The notes under the pieces are model-generated. The model was not told the DNA's origin. It ran no database searches and worked only from the letters and a program-made list of their open reading frames with translations. A DNA stretch of 20,254 nucleotides, from positions 1 to 20,254 of the forward strand of contig PAAB01000073.1 in NCBI GenBank assembly GCA_002591705.1, read 5' to 3'. The position numbers and the translations under genes are program-made. The DNA comes from Phycisphaerae bacterium (GTDB taxonomy: Bacteria > Planctomycetota > Phycisphaerae > Phycisphaerales > SM1A02). Positions 1 through 7,914 of this stretch are shown in pieces; the first letter of the stretch is position 1, and each line of letters begins with the position of its first letter.

Positions 1-507
1 AACCGTTTCCAAGTCAGCTTCCGGGCCGCGGGCCGGGCGCATTTTGTAAGCGGGAAAACCCAATCCAGCGATCGCCGCAGCCTCCTCGGCAAACCGCTGC
101 GGCTCCATGTACATTCCCGCACTTCCATAGAGCTTAATCCGATCCCGCTTGGCTCCGCCCGCAATGTCGCTCAGCGGACAACCCTCAAAACGAGCTACCA
201 GATCCATTAGGGCGAGCTCCACCGCGTGATACGTCTTCGTCAATTCAAGATCGCCTTGAAATTCAAAACTTGGCCAAGCGCTTGGCTCGCGCCCCTCAAG
301 GAACGGGCTAATAACCTCCCGAATCTCCCGCGCCGCCCGTTCATGAGCCGGCCCCGGCGCAAAACCAGTCAAGCCGTTGTCAGCCGTGACACGAATGTAC
401 ATCGCATCGCGCTTCAGCACCGTGCGCACCCCACCATAAAATGGCAGCACCAATGACTCCGGCAATGGACAGGAAACTAAAAAAGCCTCTACTTTTGAAA
501 TCTTCAT
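1..507 (-). CDS. Enolase-superfamily (mandelate racemase/muconate lactonizing type) enzyme, N-terminal part
   Basis: The first 169 codons are present; the gene runs off the left edge. The start ATG is at 507-505 and opens MKISKVEAFLV, the usual first beta-strand of the MR/MLE N-terminal capping domain. The cap fills about residues 1-120. The barrel then begins near KLYGSAGMYM, followed by AYKMRPARG, where the K-x-R corresponds to the K-x-K/R motif at the end of barrel strand 2 in the mandelate racemase subgroup. In the family this lysine helps abstract the alpha-proton of an acid sugar or hydroxy acid using Mg2+. The most likely role is therefore a sugar-acid dehydratase or racemase in the cytoplasm. 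The substrate cannot be told because the metal ligands and specificity residues lie outside the window. Its GC content is well above that of the surface-sugar operon upstream. No Shine-Dalgarno site is visible. Palindromes in and before the gene suggest LacI-type control (inference). Confidence 0.85.
   Translation of the reverse strand, partial: MKISKVEAFLVSCPLPESLVLPFYGGVRTVLKRDAMYIRVTADNGLTGFAPGPAHERAAREIREVISPFLEGREPSAWPSFEFQGDLELTKTYHAVELALMDLVARFEGCPLSDIAGGAKRDRIKLYGSAGMYMEPQRFAEEAAAIAGLGFPAYKMRPARGPEADLETV
273..286. promoter_or_regulatory. Candidate internal LacI-type operator (14-bp perfect palindrome)
   Basis: GCCAAGCGCTTGGC is a perfect 14-bp palindrome inside the enolase-superfamily coding region. 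Its core AAGCGCTT with a central CG is the classic half-site arrangement of LacI/GalR-family operators. The same 12-mer occurs just upstream of the start codon, 245 bp away centre to centre. Such a pair would suit looping by a tetrameric repressor. It could be coincidence imposed by the coding sequence, but the exact repeat makes that less likely. Confidence 0.35.
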
Positions 508-518
508 GCAACGACCAA

Positions 519-530
519 CCAAGCGCTTGG
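519..530. promoter_or_regulatory. Candidate LacI-type operator upstream of the enolase-superfamily gene
   Basis: CCAAGCGCTTGG is a perfect 12-bp palindrome lying 12 bp before the ATG on the minus strand. It is identical to the core of the palindrome at 273-286. The central AAGCGCTT fits the general LacI/GalR operator pattern. It sits between the upstream operon's terminator and the start codon, where a repressor would block initiation. No clear -10/-35 pair is visible in the 90-bp gap, and the regulator gene is not in the window. Confidence 0.45.
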
Positions 531-565
531 CAAAACGGAAAGCGCCAACCTACCCCCACAACCCA

Positions 566-577
566 GCTTGGCCAAGC
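566..577. promoter_or_regulatory. Second palindrome in the enolase-superfamily leader (inverted order of the same half-sites)
   Basis: GCTTGGCCAAGC is a perfect 12-bp palindrome built from the same hexamers (GCTTGG and CCAAGC) as the sites at 519-530 and 273-286, but in the opposite order. It lies in the gap between the terminator at 598-620 and the start at 507. It may be a further regulator contact or part of an mRNA leader hairpin. Function is not established. Confidence 0.25.
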
Positions 578-597
578 CCATCGACAAATCAGGGCAC

Positions 598-620
598 AAA
601 AAAAGCGCGGTTTCCCGCGC
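598..620 (-). terminator. Intrinsic (rho-independent) terminator of the surface-sugar operon
   Basis: Read on the minus strand this is GCGCGG-GAAA-CCGCGC followed directly by seven T. That is a 6-bp all-GC stem closed by a GNRA-type tetraloop plus a U-tract. It begins 24 bases after the stop codon of the giant glycosyltransferase (645-647) and would end the leftward operon before the enolase-superfamily gene. Confidence 0.92.
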
Positions 621-644
621 CACTCCGAATTATGACTTGCAGCT

Positions 645-3600
645 CTACTGAATTAACTGCTCCGCCAGCTCACGGTCAAACTCACCCGGGGCCTTGTCCA
701 TAATCTCCGTCCAGCCCTTCAATTCATTCTGCACCAGTGCCACTTTTTCGAGATCCTCAGCCGAGAGTTGATCCATCATTTTTTTGCAAATCAACTGCGC
801 CGCAGTTGCATTACGCTCGCCTCGACTCGTCAAACGATCAAAATACGTAATTGCCTCAAGATACCGGCCGTTTTTCATCAATGCCTCGCCCCTGCGAACA
901 TTCGTCACATCCGACTCCGGAAAGTACTGAACTGCCTCCTCGGTCCAATCCAACGCCATCGCTGCCAATTCCGGATCACTGTTTACGATGCCCGCACCCA
1001 GTTCCCAAATCTTTTGCGCGTTCAACCCGGATTCTAGCGATTTGATCAAAATCTTTATGGCCTCCTTATTCCGGTTCAACGAGGACAGGTACCGGGCGTA
1101 ATCATGAAACGGATCTGGAGAATTCTTACATTCAACAAGAACCTCTTCCCAAATGCTGATCGCCTCATTTTCGTTACCCTGAGAAGCATGCGCATTCGCA
1201 ATCAAATGCTTTGGTTTCCAAGTTCGAACATCTGGAACACTGGGCGCAAGGGAATCATTAAATGCCTTCTGAACACACAATTCTAACTCGCGAATCGACT
1301 CCTTAAACCGTTTGCAATTAATCAGCCCCAGCCCAGCCATATAATGCACATTTGCAACCGGCCCCGTGTCACGAGCCGTTCGCGAAAACATCACATCAAC
1401 TAACTTCTCCATCTTTTGTTCCTGAGCCAAAAACACACCGTAGTTGTGCATAAACTGCTCGCGTACTTCCGGCGTTATGTCCTCCGTCTTGTGCTGTTCC
1501 AAAATCCCATGAATCTTCTTAAATATTTCATAAGCCTTCTCCGTTTGCCCGTCATGATTTAGATCTTGGGCATAATTCATCATGATAGAAGGTTCACCAG
1601 GAAGTTCAGCCAAAGCATCTTCATATAGAGCAAGATTTCTCTTAATCTTGCTCTTACGCCGAATCTCATCTGGAGTGTAACCATGGTGAATTATTTCAGT
1701 CTTACCATGTTCTTGATCCATCCCCCACAGTTCACCAACAAATAACAAAGATGCAAATATCGTTTCATGTATTTTACCAATAAAATATAATCCTGGAGCG
1801 TTTCTGAATAACCTAGGGACATAATTCCTACCCGGCAATGGCGAACCGATATTTCGCAGTGGCAATCTGTATCCTATTACATTAGGTGCTGACATTTCTT
1901 CTAAAAGGTTTTCAGCGGAACCAGGAGCTAATTCTTCATCTGCATCTAATATCAAAACCCAATCACCCCTTGCGTACTCTAGTGATTTATTTCTTGCTTC
2001 AGAAAAGTCATCAACCCACTTATGGTTGTACACTTCCGCATTATACGTTTTAGCTATTTCTACAGTTTTGTCACTTGAACCAGTGTCTAATATAATTATT
2101 TGCCAAGCTATATTCTTAATAGAAGATAAACACCTGGCTATATTCTTTTCCTCGTTTTTTGTTATTATGCAAACAGTAATTCTATTTTTAGGAGAATCTA
2201 AAAATGGGAATTTTGTATTTAATGTTGATTTACTTCCTGATTTTATTTCCGTTAAGCGTTTATATATATTATTTGCCGTGCTCCATTCTGGCGTAAAATC
2301 ATTTAGGGCTTTAGATATAATATAAGCCGAGTAATAATCATTTTTACTTAAAATGATTTCTATAAGCTGCAAATAAGCTTCCGGATGAAATGGCCGCAAA
2401 CGAATAACTTGAATAACGTGTTTATATGCCAATTCTATCTGATCATTTTGATATGCATCAATTATTTGAGATAGATTTCCAATGGATGCAACATTAGGGA
2501 CTGATAATTTATCTGTTTTTTTAGGAAGTGTATCTGCATTGTCTTCATTGTTATGTATTTTATTTGTGATTGCTATTAATCTGTCATGTATTAAATGCTT
2601 TGAGTTAATCCAACGAAATGATTTGTTAACTTTAATATACGATAATTCTCCTTTCCTTTGTATTTCATCTGTAACAGATTTATAACATCTCAGCATAAGT
2701 TGCTTTAGATGATCAATGTCAGGATTCAACATGAAACCATTACTAACTAATTCAATGTTATCGTCTAATTTTAAGGGCAGATTAGTTAATTCTGATTTTA
2801 TTTTATATCCAGTATAATCATCTAAAAAATCATCCGATGGACCACCGCTAGTAGCAATTACAGGCACCCCAGACGCCATAGACTCCAACATTGGCAAACC
2901 AAATCCTTCGCCTCTATAAGGATGAACTAATATATCGCATGCTCTATAAAGTGAAGCCATTTCACTATCTGAAAGATCAGAATCAATTAATTCAATTTCA
3001 GGACAGTTAGTATCTTTTTGGTATTGAAGAATGAGTTCTAAATAGTTGTTCTTATAAATATCATTACTACCAAAATGTTTCACCACTAAGCAGACATCGT
3101 CACTTTGATTGAACAACTCACAATACGATTTCAATAGCAAATCAATACCTTTCCTATGTATTAATCCTCCTACAAATAAAAATTTAAATCTCTTTTTTGT
3201 TCTTAATTGATATTTTGCCTTGTTAGGTCCGTATATATAATGGTTAAATCCATTAGGTATAGTATGTACTTTTTCTTTTTTAATACCAGAATTAATTAAA
3301 CAATCCTTAACATAGTTTGATGGCACCCAGAATTCTTCAACTTTATCTTGATTATCATACCATTCCATTGGCACAGAGCCAAATTCCCAGGGGGTTATCA
3401 AGACTAATTTACTAATTCCATCGTTACTAAAGTTGTGCGGCCAATAATGCCTTATAATTATATCTTTTTCGTTATCATTTATATCTTTAATTAAATGGTC
3501 TAAATAAGTTTTTTTTGCTGAATATGGCTTTTCATCTAATGGCTCTATAAATAACTCATAATTACCGTTCGAGTCGTAACAATCTTTGACGAAATTCCTA

Positions 3601-4646
3601 TTACAGTTAGAAAGACTATCATAACCAAAAAAACATCCCTCCCAAACTACTTTTATTTTTCTATTTACCGCACCACTAGAAAAATGTTTAATCACACTAG
3701 TAAATTTATTATAGATATTCTTATCTAAATTGTTAATATTCTTTTCGTTCAATCGAAAGCAATTTTCCAATTCTTTTATTTTTCCGCCATCTTTGAATAA
3801 GTATGAAATAGCCTTATCAACATTGCTCACTAATTTTATCGCATCAAATAAAGCCTCAAGATAGAAAATACTATCATCAACTTTTGTAATCTCAGGAGTT
3901 TTCCGATCAAATAAACGTGATTCGAAATAATCCAACCAAAATGCGTATTGCTCATTATCATCTAATTTTTTCATATATGGCAATATTACACGCCAATGGC
4001 TTTCAATCTGTAATTTTTCCGTATCCCAAGATTTGGAGTCCTCCCTCAATCTAACGTTAGATAATATTCTATCAATATACTTGAATTTGAATTCTTTGTC
4101 TGCAGCCCTGATCCATAAATCTAAATCTATCGAATAAGTGAGTTCTTGATTTAGACAACCTAAAGTATCAAAGACTTCTCTTTTAAAAAACATTGATGGT
4201 TGATGCGGATGTGCCCCAGCAAAAAACCATCTTAACAAAAACTCTAAGTTGATAGATGAGTTAGATTTTTTGATCCAAAATATTTCATCTTTGTTATTTA
4301 ATACATTTGTATTTCCATATAATATATGTGAATTATCATCTAAATTTTTGATAAGTTGTAATACATCAGGCTCTAACCAATCATCTGCATTTAACCAACA
4401 TATATAATTTCCCTTTGCAAGCTTTAGCCCTTTGTTGAGTGCATCAACTTCTCCACTATCTTGCTCACTGATAAATTTTATATTTTTGTATTTCTTTACA
4501 ATATTTAACGTATTATCCGTAGAGAGACCATCAATTACGATATGCTCAGTTTTGACATTCTTCTGATTTATAACACTTTTAATACATTGCTCAATGTATT
4601 TCTCACAATTAAAAGTAGGCGTAATTACAGTTATTAGATCATCCAT
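645..4646 (-). CDS. Giant multidomain glycosyltransferase: GT2 + GT-B (GT4-like) + GT2 + TPR repeats
   Basis: This 1333-residue protein carries three glycosyltransferase modules. Residues 1-230 are a GT-A (GT2) domain opening ITVITPTFN, with an acidic NADDW motif at 86-90. Residues about 330-700 are GT-B (GT4-like), with GGLIHRKG at 493-500 and the donor-binding E-x7-type segment GFGLPMLESMASGVPVIAT at 581-599 (E588 in this region). A short helical repeat (about 722-800) follows. A second GT2 domain spans 822-1010, with ITKNEE at 828-833 and a DAD metal motif at 901-903. Residues about 1015-1333 are TPR-like helical repeats. It probably assembles several residues of one glycan, or acts on protein, at the cytoplasmic face; no membrane segment is evident. 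It is the last gene of the operon, 7 nt after the HddA-like gene and just before the terminator. Base composition changes sharply inside it: the last ~300 codons are host-like and the first ~970 are AT-rich. Acceptor and donor are unknown. Confidence 0.9.
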   Translation of the reverse strand: MDDLITVITPTFNCEKYIEQCIKSVINQKNVKTEHIVIDGLSTDNTLNIVKKYKNIKFISEQDSGEVDALNKGLKLAKGNYICWLNADDWLEPDVLQLIKNLDDNSHILYGNTNVLNNKDEIFWIKKSNSSINLEFLLRWFFAGAHPHQPSMFFKREVFDTLGCLNQELTYSIDLDLWIRAADKEFKFKYIDRILSNVRLREDSKSWDTEKLQIESHWRVILPYMKKLDDNEQYAFWLDYFESRLFDRKTPEITKVDDSIFYLEALFDAIKLVSNVDKAISYLFKDGGKIKELENCFRLNEKNINNLDKNIYNKFTSVIKHFSSGAVNRKIKVVWEGCFFGYDSLSNCNRNFVKDCYDSNGNYELFIEPLDEKPYSAKKTYLDHLIKDINDNEKDIIIRHYWPHNFSNDGISKLVLITPWEFGSVPMEWYDNQDKVEEFWVPSNYVKDCLINSGIKKEKVHTIPNGFNHYIYGPNKAKYQLRTKKRFKFLFVGGLIHRKGIDLLLKSYCELFNQSDDVCLVVKHFGSNDIYKNNYLELILQYQKDTNCPEIELIDSDLSDSEMASLYRACDILVHPYRGEGFGLPMLESMASGVPVIATSGGPSDDFLDDYTGYKIKSELTNLPLKLDDNIELVSNGFMLNPDIDHLKQLMLRCYKSVTDEIQRKGELSYIKVNKSFRWINSKHLIHDRLIAITNKIHNNEDNADTLPKKTDKLSVPNVASIGNLSQIIDAYQNDQIELAYKHVIQVIRLRPFHPEAYLQLIEIILSKNDYYSAYIISKALNDFTPEWSTANNIYKRLTEIKSGSKSTLNTKFPFLDSPKNRITVCIITKNEEKNIARCLSSIKNIAWQIIILDTGSSDKTVEIAKTYNAEVYNHKWVDDFSEARNKSLEYARGDWVLILDADEELAPGSAENLLEEMSAPNVIGYRLPLRNIGSPLPGRNYVPRLFRNAPGLYFIGKIHETIFASLLFVGELWGMDQEHGKTEIIHHGYTPDEIRRKSKIKRNLALYEDALAELPGEPSIMMNYAQDLNHDGQTEKAYEIFKKIHGILEQHKTEDITPEVREQFMHNYGVFLAQEQKMEKLVDVMFSRTARDTGPVANVHYMAGLGLINCKRFKESIRELELCVQKAFNDSLAPSVPDVRTWKPKHLIANAHASQGNENEAISIWEEVLVECKNSPDPFHDYARYLSSLNRNKEAIKILIKSLESGLNAQKIWELGAGIVNSDPELAAMALDWTEEAVQYFPESDVTNVRRGEALMKNGRYLEAITYFDRLTSRGERNATAAQLICKKMMDQLSAEDLEKVALVQNELKGWTEIMDKAPGEFDRELAEQLIQ

Positions 4647-4653
4647 AAGGGCT

Positions 4654-5733
4654 TTAAGAATTAAGTTTTACTAAGTTAGTGTGAGATCTTTTTAAATTAG
4701 TCTTAAAAGCATCAAAGTTGTTATTGCTTATTTCTTCACAATCATTTTGAGGTAAATGATATATGATTTTTGTGCCTTCATTTTCCAGTTTAAAAGGTAC
4801 ATGGATTAAGTCTTTTAAAGCTGATCTAACATCTTCTTTTTTATCATCTTCAACTGATAGCAGTAAAAAACCTCCACCACCTGCCCCCAAAAGCTTTCCA
4901 CCCACAGCACCAGCTGCCAGTGCCTTATCGTATAACGCTGATATATTATGATTAGCAATCTTTGAACCCAGAGATTGTTTAATCAACCAACTTTCATGAA
5001 GCAGATTTCCAAAATCAGAAATAGGATATTTGCCACTTAAAATGTCTAAACCTTCATATACTAAATCTTTGAGAATACGTAGTTGTCTAGTTTTTTTATT
5101 TAGATCTTCTACATATGAAGAACAAATATCCGTCGCATTCCTTTGCAACCCTGTAAAATATAACTCTAAATTATTGTTAAGGCTATTTATCCTGTTTTTT
5201 GTAATTGGTATTGGATTGACATTTATATTATTATTTTTTTGAAACTCTATTAAATTTAATCCACCAACCGCAGCTGCAACTTGATCTTGAGAACCTACAA
5301 CTTCCTTCATCAAATTTTGCTCAATATGAATACATTCATTAAATAAGTCATATTTGTTCTTATAAACTCCTTTAAGAGCATAAAGTGCAATAATTAGCCC
5401 CACTACAAATGAAGAACTAGATCCCATTCCACTTCTAGCTGGTAGATCTCCTTGATGTATGATTTCTAAACCTTTTTTTGAAAAATTTAAGTATTTAAGA
5501 CATTCGCGAATAGCAGGATGTTTTATATCAAGAAGATCTTGTTTATTTTCGATTTCTGAATAAACTAATCTATGTCTTTTAGTAAAAAATGGTGGTAAAT
5601 ATCTACATGTAATATAAGCGTACTTATCAATTGATGAGGAAAGAACAGCCCCACCATGCCTATTGTACCAACATGGGTAGTCTGTTCCGCCACCGAAAAA
5701 AGATATTCTAAATGGAGTTCTGCTAATTATCAT
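4654..5733 (-). CDS. hddA: GHMP-family sugar kinase, HddA-like (D-glycero-D-manno-heptose 7-phosphate kinase family)
   Basis: All GHMP kinase motifs are present: the N-terminal RTPFRISFFGGGTDYP (5-20), the ATP-binding PARSGMGSSSS loop (98-108), SQDQVAAAVGG with the probable catalytic Asp (148-158), and the C-terminal GGKLLGAGGGGF (278-289). The length (359 residues) and the first 100 residues resemble HddA of GDP-heptose pathways and the Campylobacter heptose-locus homologue. HddA phosphorylates C1 of D-glycero-D-manno-heptose 7-phosphate in the cytoplasm. Close relatives act on L-fucose and similar sugars, so the substrate is inferred from similarity and from the HddC-like gene three genes upstream. 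The 64-nt gap before this gene is the only sizeable gap in the operon. No Shine-Dalgarno site is seen. The symbol marks family resemblance and not proven activity. Confidence 0.82.
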   Translation of the reverse strand: MIISRTPFRISFFGGGTDYPCWYNRHGGAVLSSSIDKYAYITCRYLPPFFTKRHRLVYSEIENKQDLLDIKHPAIRECLKYLNFSKKGLEIIHQGDLPARSGMGSSSSFVVGLIIALYALKGVYKNKYDLFNECIHIEQNLMKEVVGSQDQVAAAVGGLNLIEFQKNNNINVNPIPITKNRINSLNNNLELYFTGLQRNATDICSSYVEDLNKKTRQLRILKDLVYEGLDILSGKYPISDFGNLLHESWLIKQSLGSKIANHNISALYDKALAAGAVGGKLLGAGGGGFLLLSVEDDKKEDVRSALKDLIHVPFKLENEGTKIIYHLPQNDCEEISNNNFDAFKTNLKRSHTNLVKLNS

Positions 5734-5797
5734 TTTGCGATTATTTACCTAATCAATTCACAAAAAAGATAAAAAATCATAGCTTAATCCGTGCCAA

Positions 5798-6712
5798 CTA
5801 TCTCCATGATTCATTATCGTAAAACCATTTTATTGTATTTTCTAATCCAATTTTCATATTTATATTCATATATTCACTACCTAATGCTGTGCTTACTTTC
5901 TTAATATTAAGTATTTTAGATCTTACGCCTACGTATTTATTTATATCATATTTTATTTTATTACTATCATAATTAATAATTTTACAAATTATATTTGCAT
6001 ATTCTCTTATCGAATATCCTATGCCCGAACCTATATTAAATATTTCATTGTTATATTTTTTTAATAAAGCCAGCATATTTAATATGAAATCATTTACATA
6101 TATAATCTCCCTCTTTTGATATCCGTCTCCCCACAAAACTACGGGTTCATGTAATTCCTTACCTCTTATAATTTTCCTAATTAGATCAAATATAAAATGC
6201 ATTTGTCGACCGTCAGTGTGATAATTAGGACCATATAAAGTTGAAGGTACAAAACAAATATAATTCATATCATATTGCTCAGCTAAACTTCTAGCGCCTT
6301 GTAATAACATTTTTTTTGTCATGGCATAAGTATATAAACTTTTTGTAGGCTCGCCTTTCATATAGTTATCCTCAATGAGTTCTAAATTTTCATCATACAC
6401 ACAACTAGTGCCGATTATTACTAACTTGGCTTTTGGTTGCTTTGCTTTCCACCAACTTAATAAATTAGTATTAATTTTTTGATTATTAACCCACTGATCT
6501 CCAGGATATCTTAAACAAAAATCACCCGCTTGCGTCCATGCTGCTAAGTGAAAAATAACGTCATAGTTATTTTTGTTATATTGGTTTAATGTATTCTCGT
6601 AATATAAATTGCAATTATGCGAATTTAAATTGGTAATTTGATTACTTTCATCCAGATGAGAGGATAAAAAATTACCGAGAAACCCAGTACTTCCAGTTAT
6701 AAGAATATTCAT
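5798..6712 (-). CDS. NAD(P)-dependent sugar epimerase/reductase, GDP-L-fucose-synthase-like SDR
   Basis: An extended short-chain dehydrogenase of 304 residues. It has the Rossmann motif GSTGFLG (7-13), the active-site segment GTSCVY (101-106) and the Y129-x3-K133 pair in YAMTK. The Ser-Cys pair before the YxxxK and the segment EDNYMKGEPTKSLYTYA resemble GDP-fucose synthase (GMER/Fcl) and the Campylobacter MlghC-type heptose enzymes, which epimerise and/or reduce a 4-keto nucleotide sugar. The start ATG overlaps the preceding C-methyltransferase stop by 4 nt (ATGA). It probably acts late in the nucleotide-sugar pathway, after a dehydratase. Whether it epimerises, reduces or does both cannot be read from sequence alone. 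Confidence 0.82.
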   Translation of the reverse strand: MNILITGSTGFLGNFLSSHLDESNQITNLNSHNCNLYYENTLNQYNKNNYDVIFHLAAWTQAGDFCLRYPGDQWVNNQKINTNLLSWWKAKQPKAKLVIIGTSCVYDENLELIEDNYMKGEPTKSLYTYAMTKKMLLQGARSLAEQYDMNYICFVPSTLYGPNYHTDGRQMHFIFDLIRKIIRGKELHEPVVLWGDGYQKREIIYVNDFILNMLALLKKYNNEIFNIGSGIGYSIREYANIICKIINYDSNKIKYDINKYVGVRSKILNIKKVSTALGSEYMNINMKIGLENTIKWFYDNESWR

Positions 6713-7914
6713 GCGCTTAATTTAGGATTAATAGGAAATTTAAATTCAATACCTCTTTCTATTAATTTACTATTATTTTTTAAAATTTCATTCTTAAAAT
6801 TCCAAGCTAGGACATAATAAATATCTGGATAATCTTTTAATTCATCTTCTAGAGCAATTGGTATATGCATACCAGGCGAGTAAAGATTCTTTCTAAGTTT
6901 GTTTTTTTCAACTAATAATTCAATAATGTCACTATCGATATTGAAATAATTAAGTAAAGTGTTCCCTTTGACAGGAGCCCCAAAACCATATATTTTTTTA
7001 TTTGCTGCCTTTTTTCCATATAAATATTCAACATTCTCATATTTTAATTTTTCTACATTTTTAGCAAATGCTTTATATGTAGATAAGTTATTTACACCAG
7101 ACTCATTTTCTAAATTATTTAATTCTGTTAATCTCTGTGTTATTTTTCTTCTATTATTATGCGATACATAACCAATTATTGACCCGCCATGTATTTCTGA
7201 TAAATATCCATCATACATAGTTAATTGATATTTGCTCAATAAATTCTGAATTGTCTCTAGTGTATAATATATTAAGTGTTCATGATAAATTTGGTCAAAT
7301 GCCAAATTTTCAATAATATTCTTCATATATAAGAATTGGACAACGAATATTCCGTTGTCTTTTAATGCCTTTTTAATTCCTTTGCAAACTGAATCTAATT
7401 CCTCTAAGTGAAAAAAAACTCCTGAAGCATTAATTATATCAAATTTGCTATTTATTTCTCCTACAACCTTTTCATTAAAAAATTTATTGATCGTCCGAAT
7501 CCCATTTCTATTAGCTATTTTAGAAATGTATTTTGAAGATTCGACACCTAGTATTTTACATCCTAAATCTTTATAGTGTTTTAATTGGGTACCATCATTA
7601 GAACCAATATCCAATACATTTACATATCTATTTTTTGAAAAGTTATTGCGAAAAACATCATAGGAAACTTTTTTAAAATGATTACTTAGAGCTGTTGTGA
7701 TACCTGATAAATAAGTATGGTCACCAAACATTATTTCCTTTTTAACAGTATAATCTAATTGAGAAAGATTACAACTTTTACAATATAGTAAATTTAATGG
7801 ATAAAAAGGTTCTTTTCCAATTTGATTCTTTGTTAAAAAATTATTACACCAAGGTTGTTCACCTAATTCTAAGACACATTCAAGTCTATTTGATTCGCAA
7901 ACTCTACATTTCAT
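6709..7914 (-). CDS. Sugar C-methyltransferase, EvaC/TylC3/NovU family
   Basis: It has the complete three-domain plan of nucleotide-sugar C-methyltransferases in 401 residues. The N-terminal zinc domain has Cys3, Cys6, Cys45 and Cys48. The SAM-binding Rossmann domain has DIGSNDGT at 102-109. The middle segment FDQIYHEHLIYYTLE (206-220) supplies the Tyr-x-Glu-His catalytic set (Y210, E212, H213), followed by SEIHGGS (239-245). A C-terminal domain carries GFGAPVKGN (about 312-320). Characterised members methylate C3 of 4-keto-6-deoxy nucleotide sugars to give branched deoxysugars. All motifs look intact, so it is probably active. The gene overlaps both neighbours by 4 nt (ATGA), between the HddC-like nucleotidyltransferase and the fucose-synthase-like SDR. 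A keto-sugar intermediate must therefore be made in the pathway. Confidence 0.9.
   Translation of the reverse strand: MKCRVCESNRLECVLELGEQPWCNNFLTKNQIGKEPFYPLNLLYCKSCNLSQLDYTVKKEIMFGDHTYLSGITTALSNHFKKVSYDVFRNNFSKNRYVNVLDIGSNDGTQLKHYKDLGCKILGVESSKYISKIANRNGIRTINKFFNEKVVGEINSKFDIINASGVFFHLEELDSVCKGIKKALKDNGIFVVQFLYMKNIIENLAFDQIYHEHLIYYTLETIQNLLSKYQLTMYDGYLSEIHGGSIIGYVSHNNRRKITQRLTELNNLENESGVNNLSTYKAFAKNVEKLKYENVEYLYGKKAANKKIYGFGAPVKGNTLLNYFNIDSDIIELLVEKNKLRKNLYSPGMHIPIALEDELKDYPDIYYVLAWNFKNEILKNNSKLIERGIEFKFPINPKLSA

Noticed and set aside
226..703. Plus-strand frames near the left edge
   Set aside because: They run across the minus-strand enolase-superfamily start, the terminator and the end of the glycosyltransferase gene, and have no recognisable product.
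645..2685. Several plus-strand open frames (60-99 codons) opposite the giant glycosyltransferase gene
   Set aside because: They lie entirely inside a long minus-strand gene with clear domains, show no family resemblance and follow from the codon pattern of the opposite strand.
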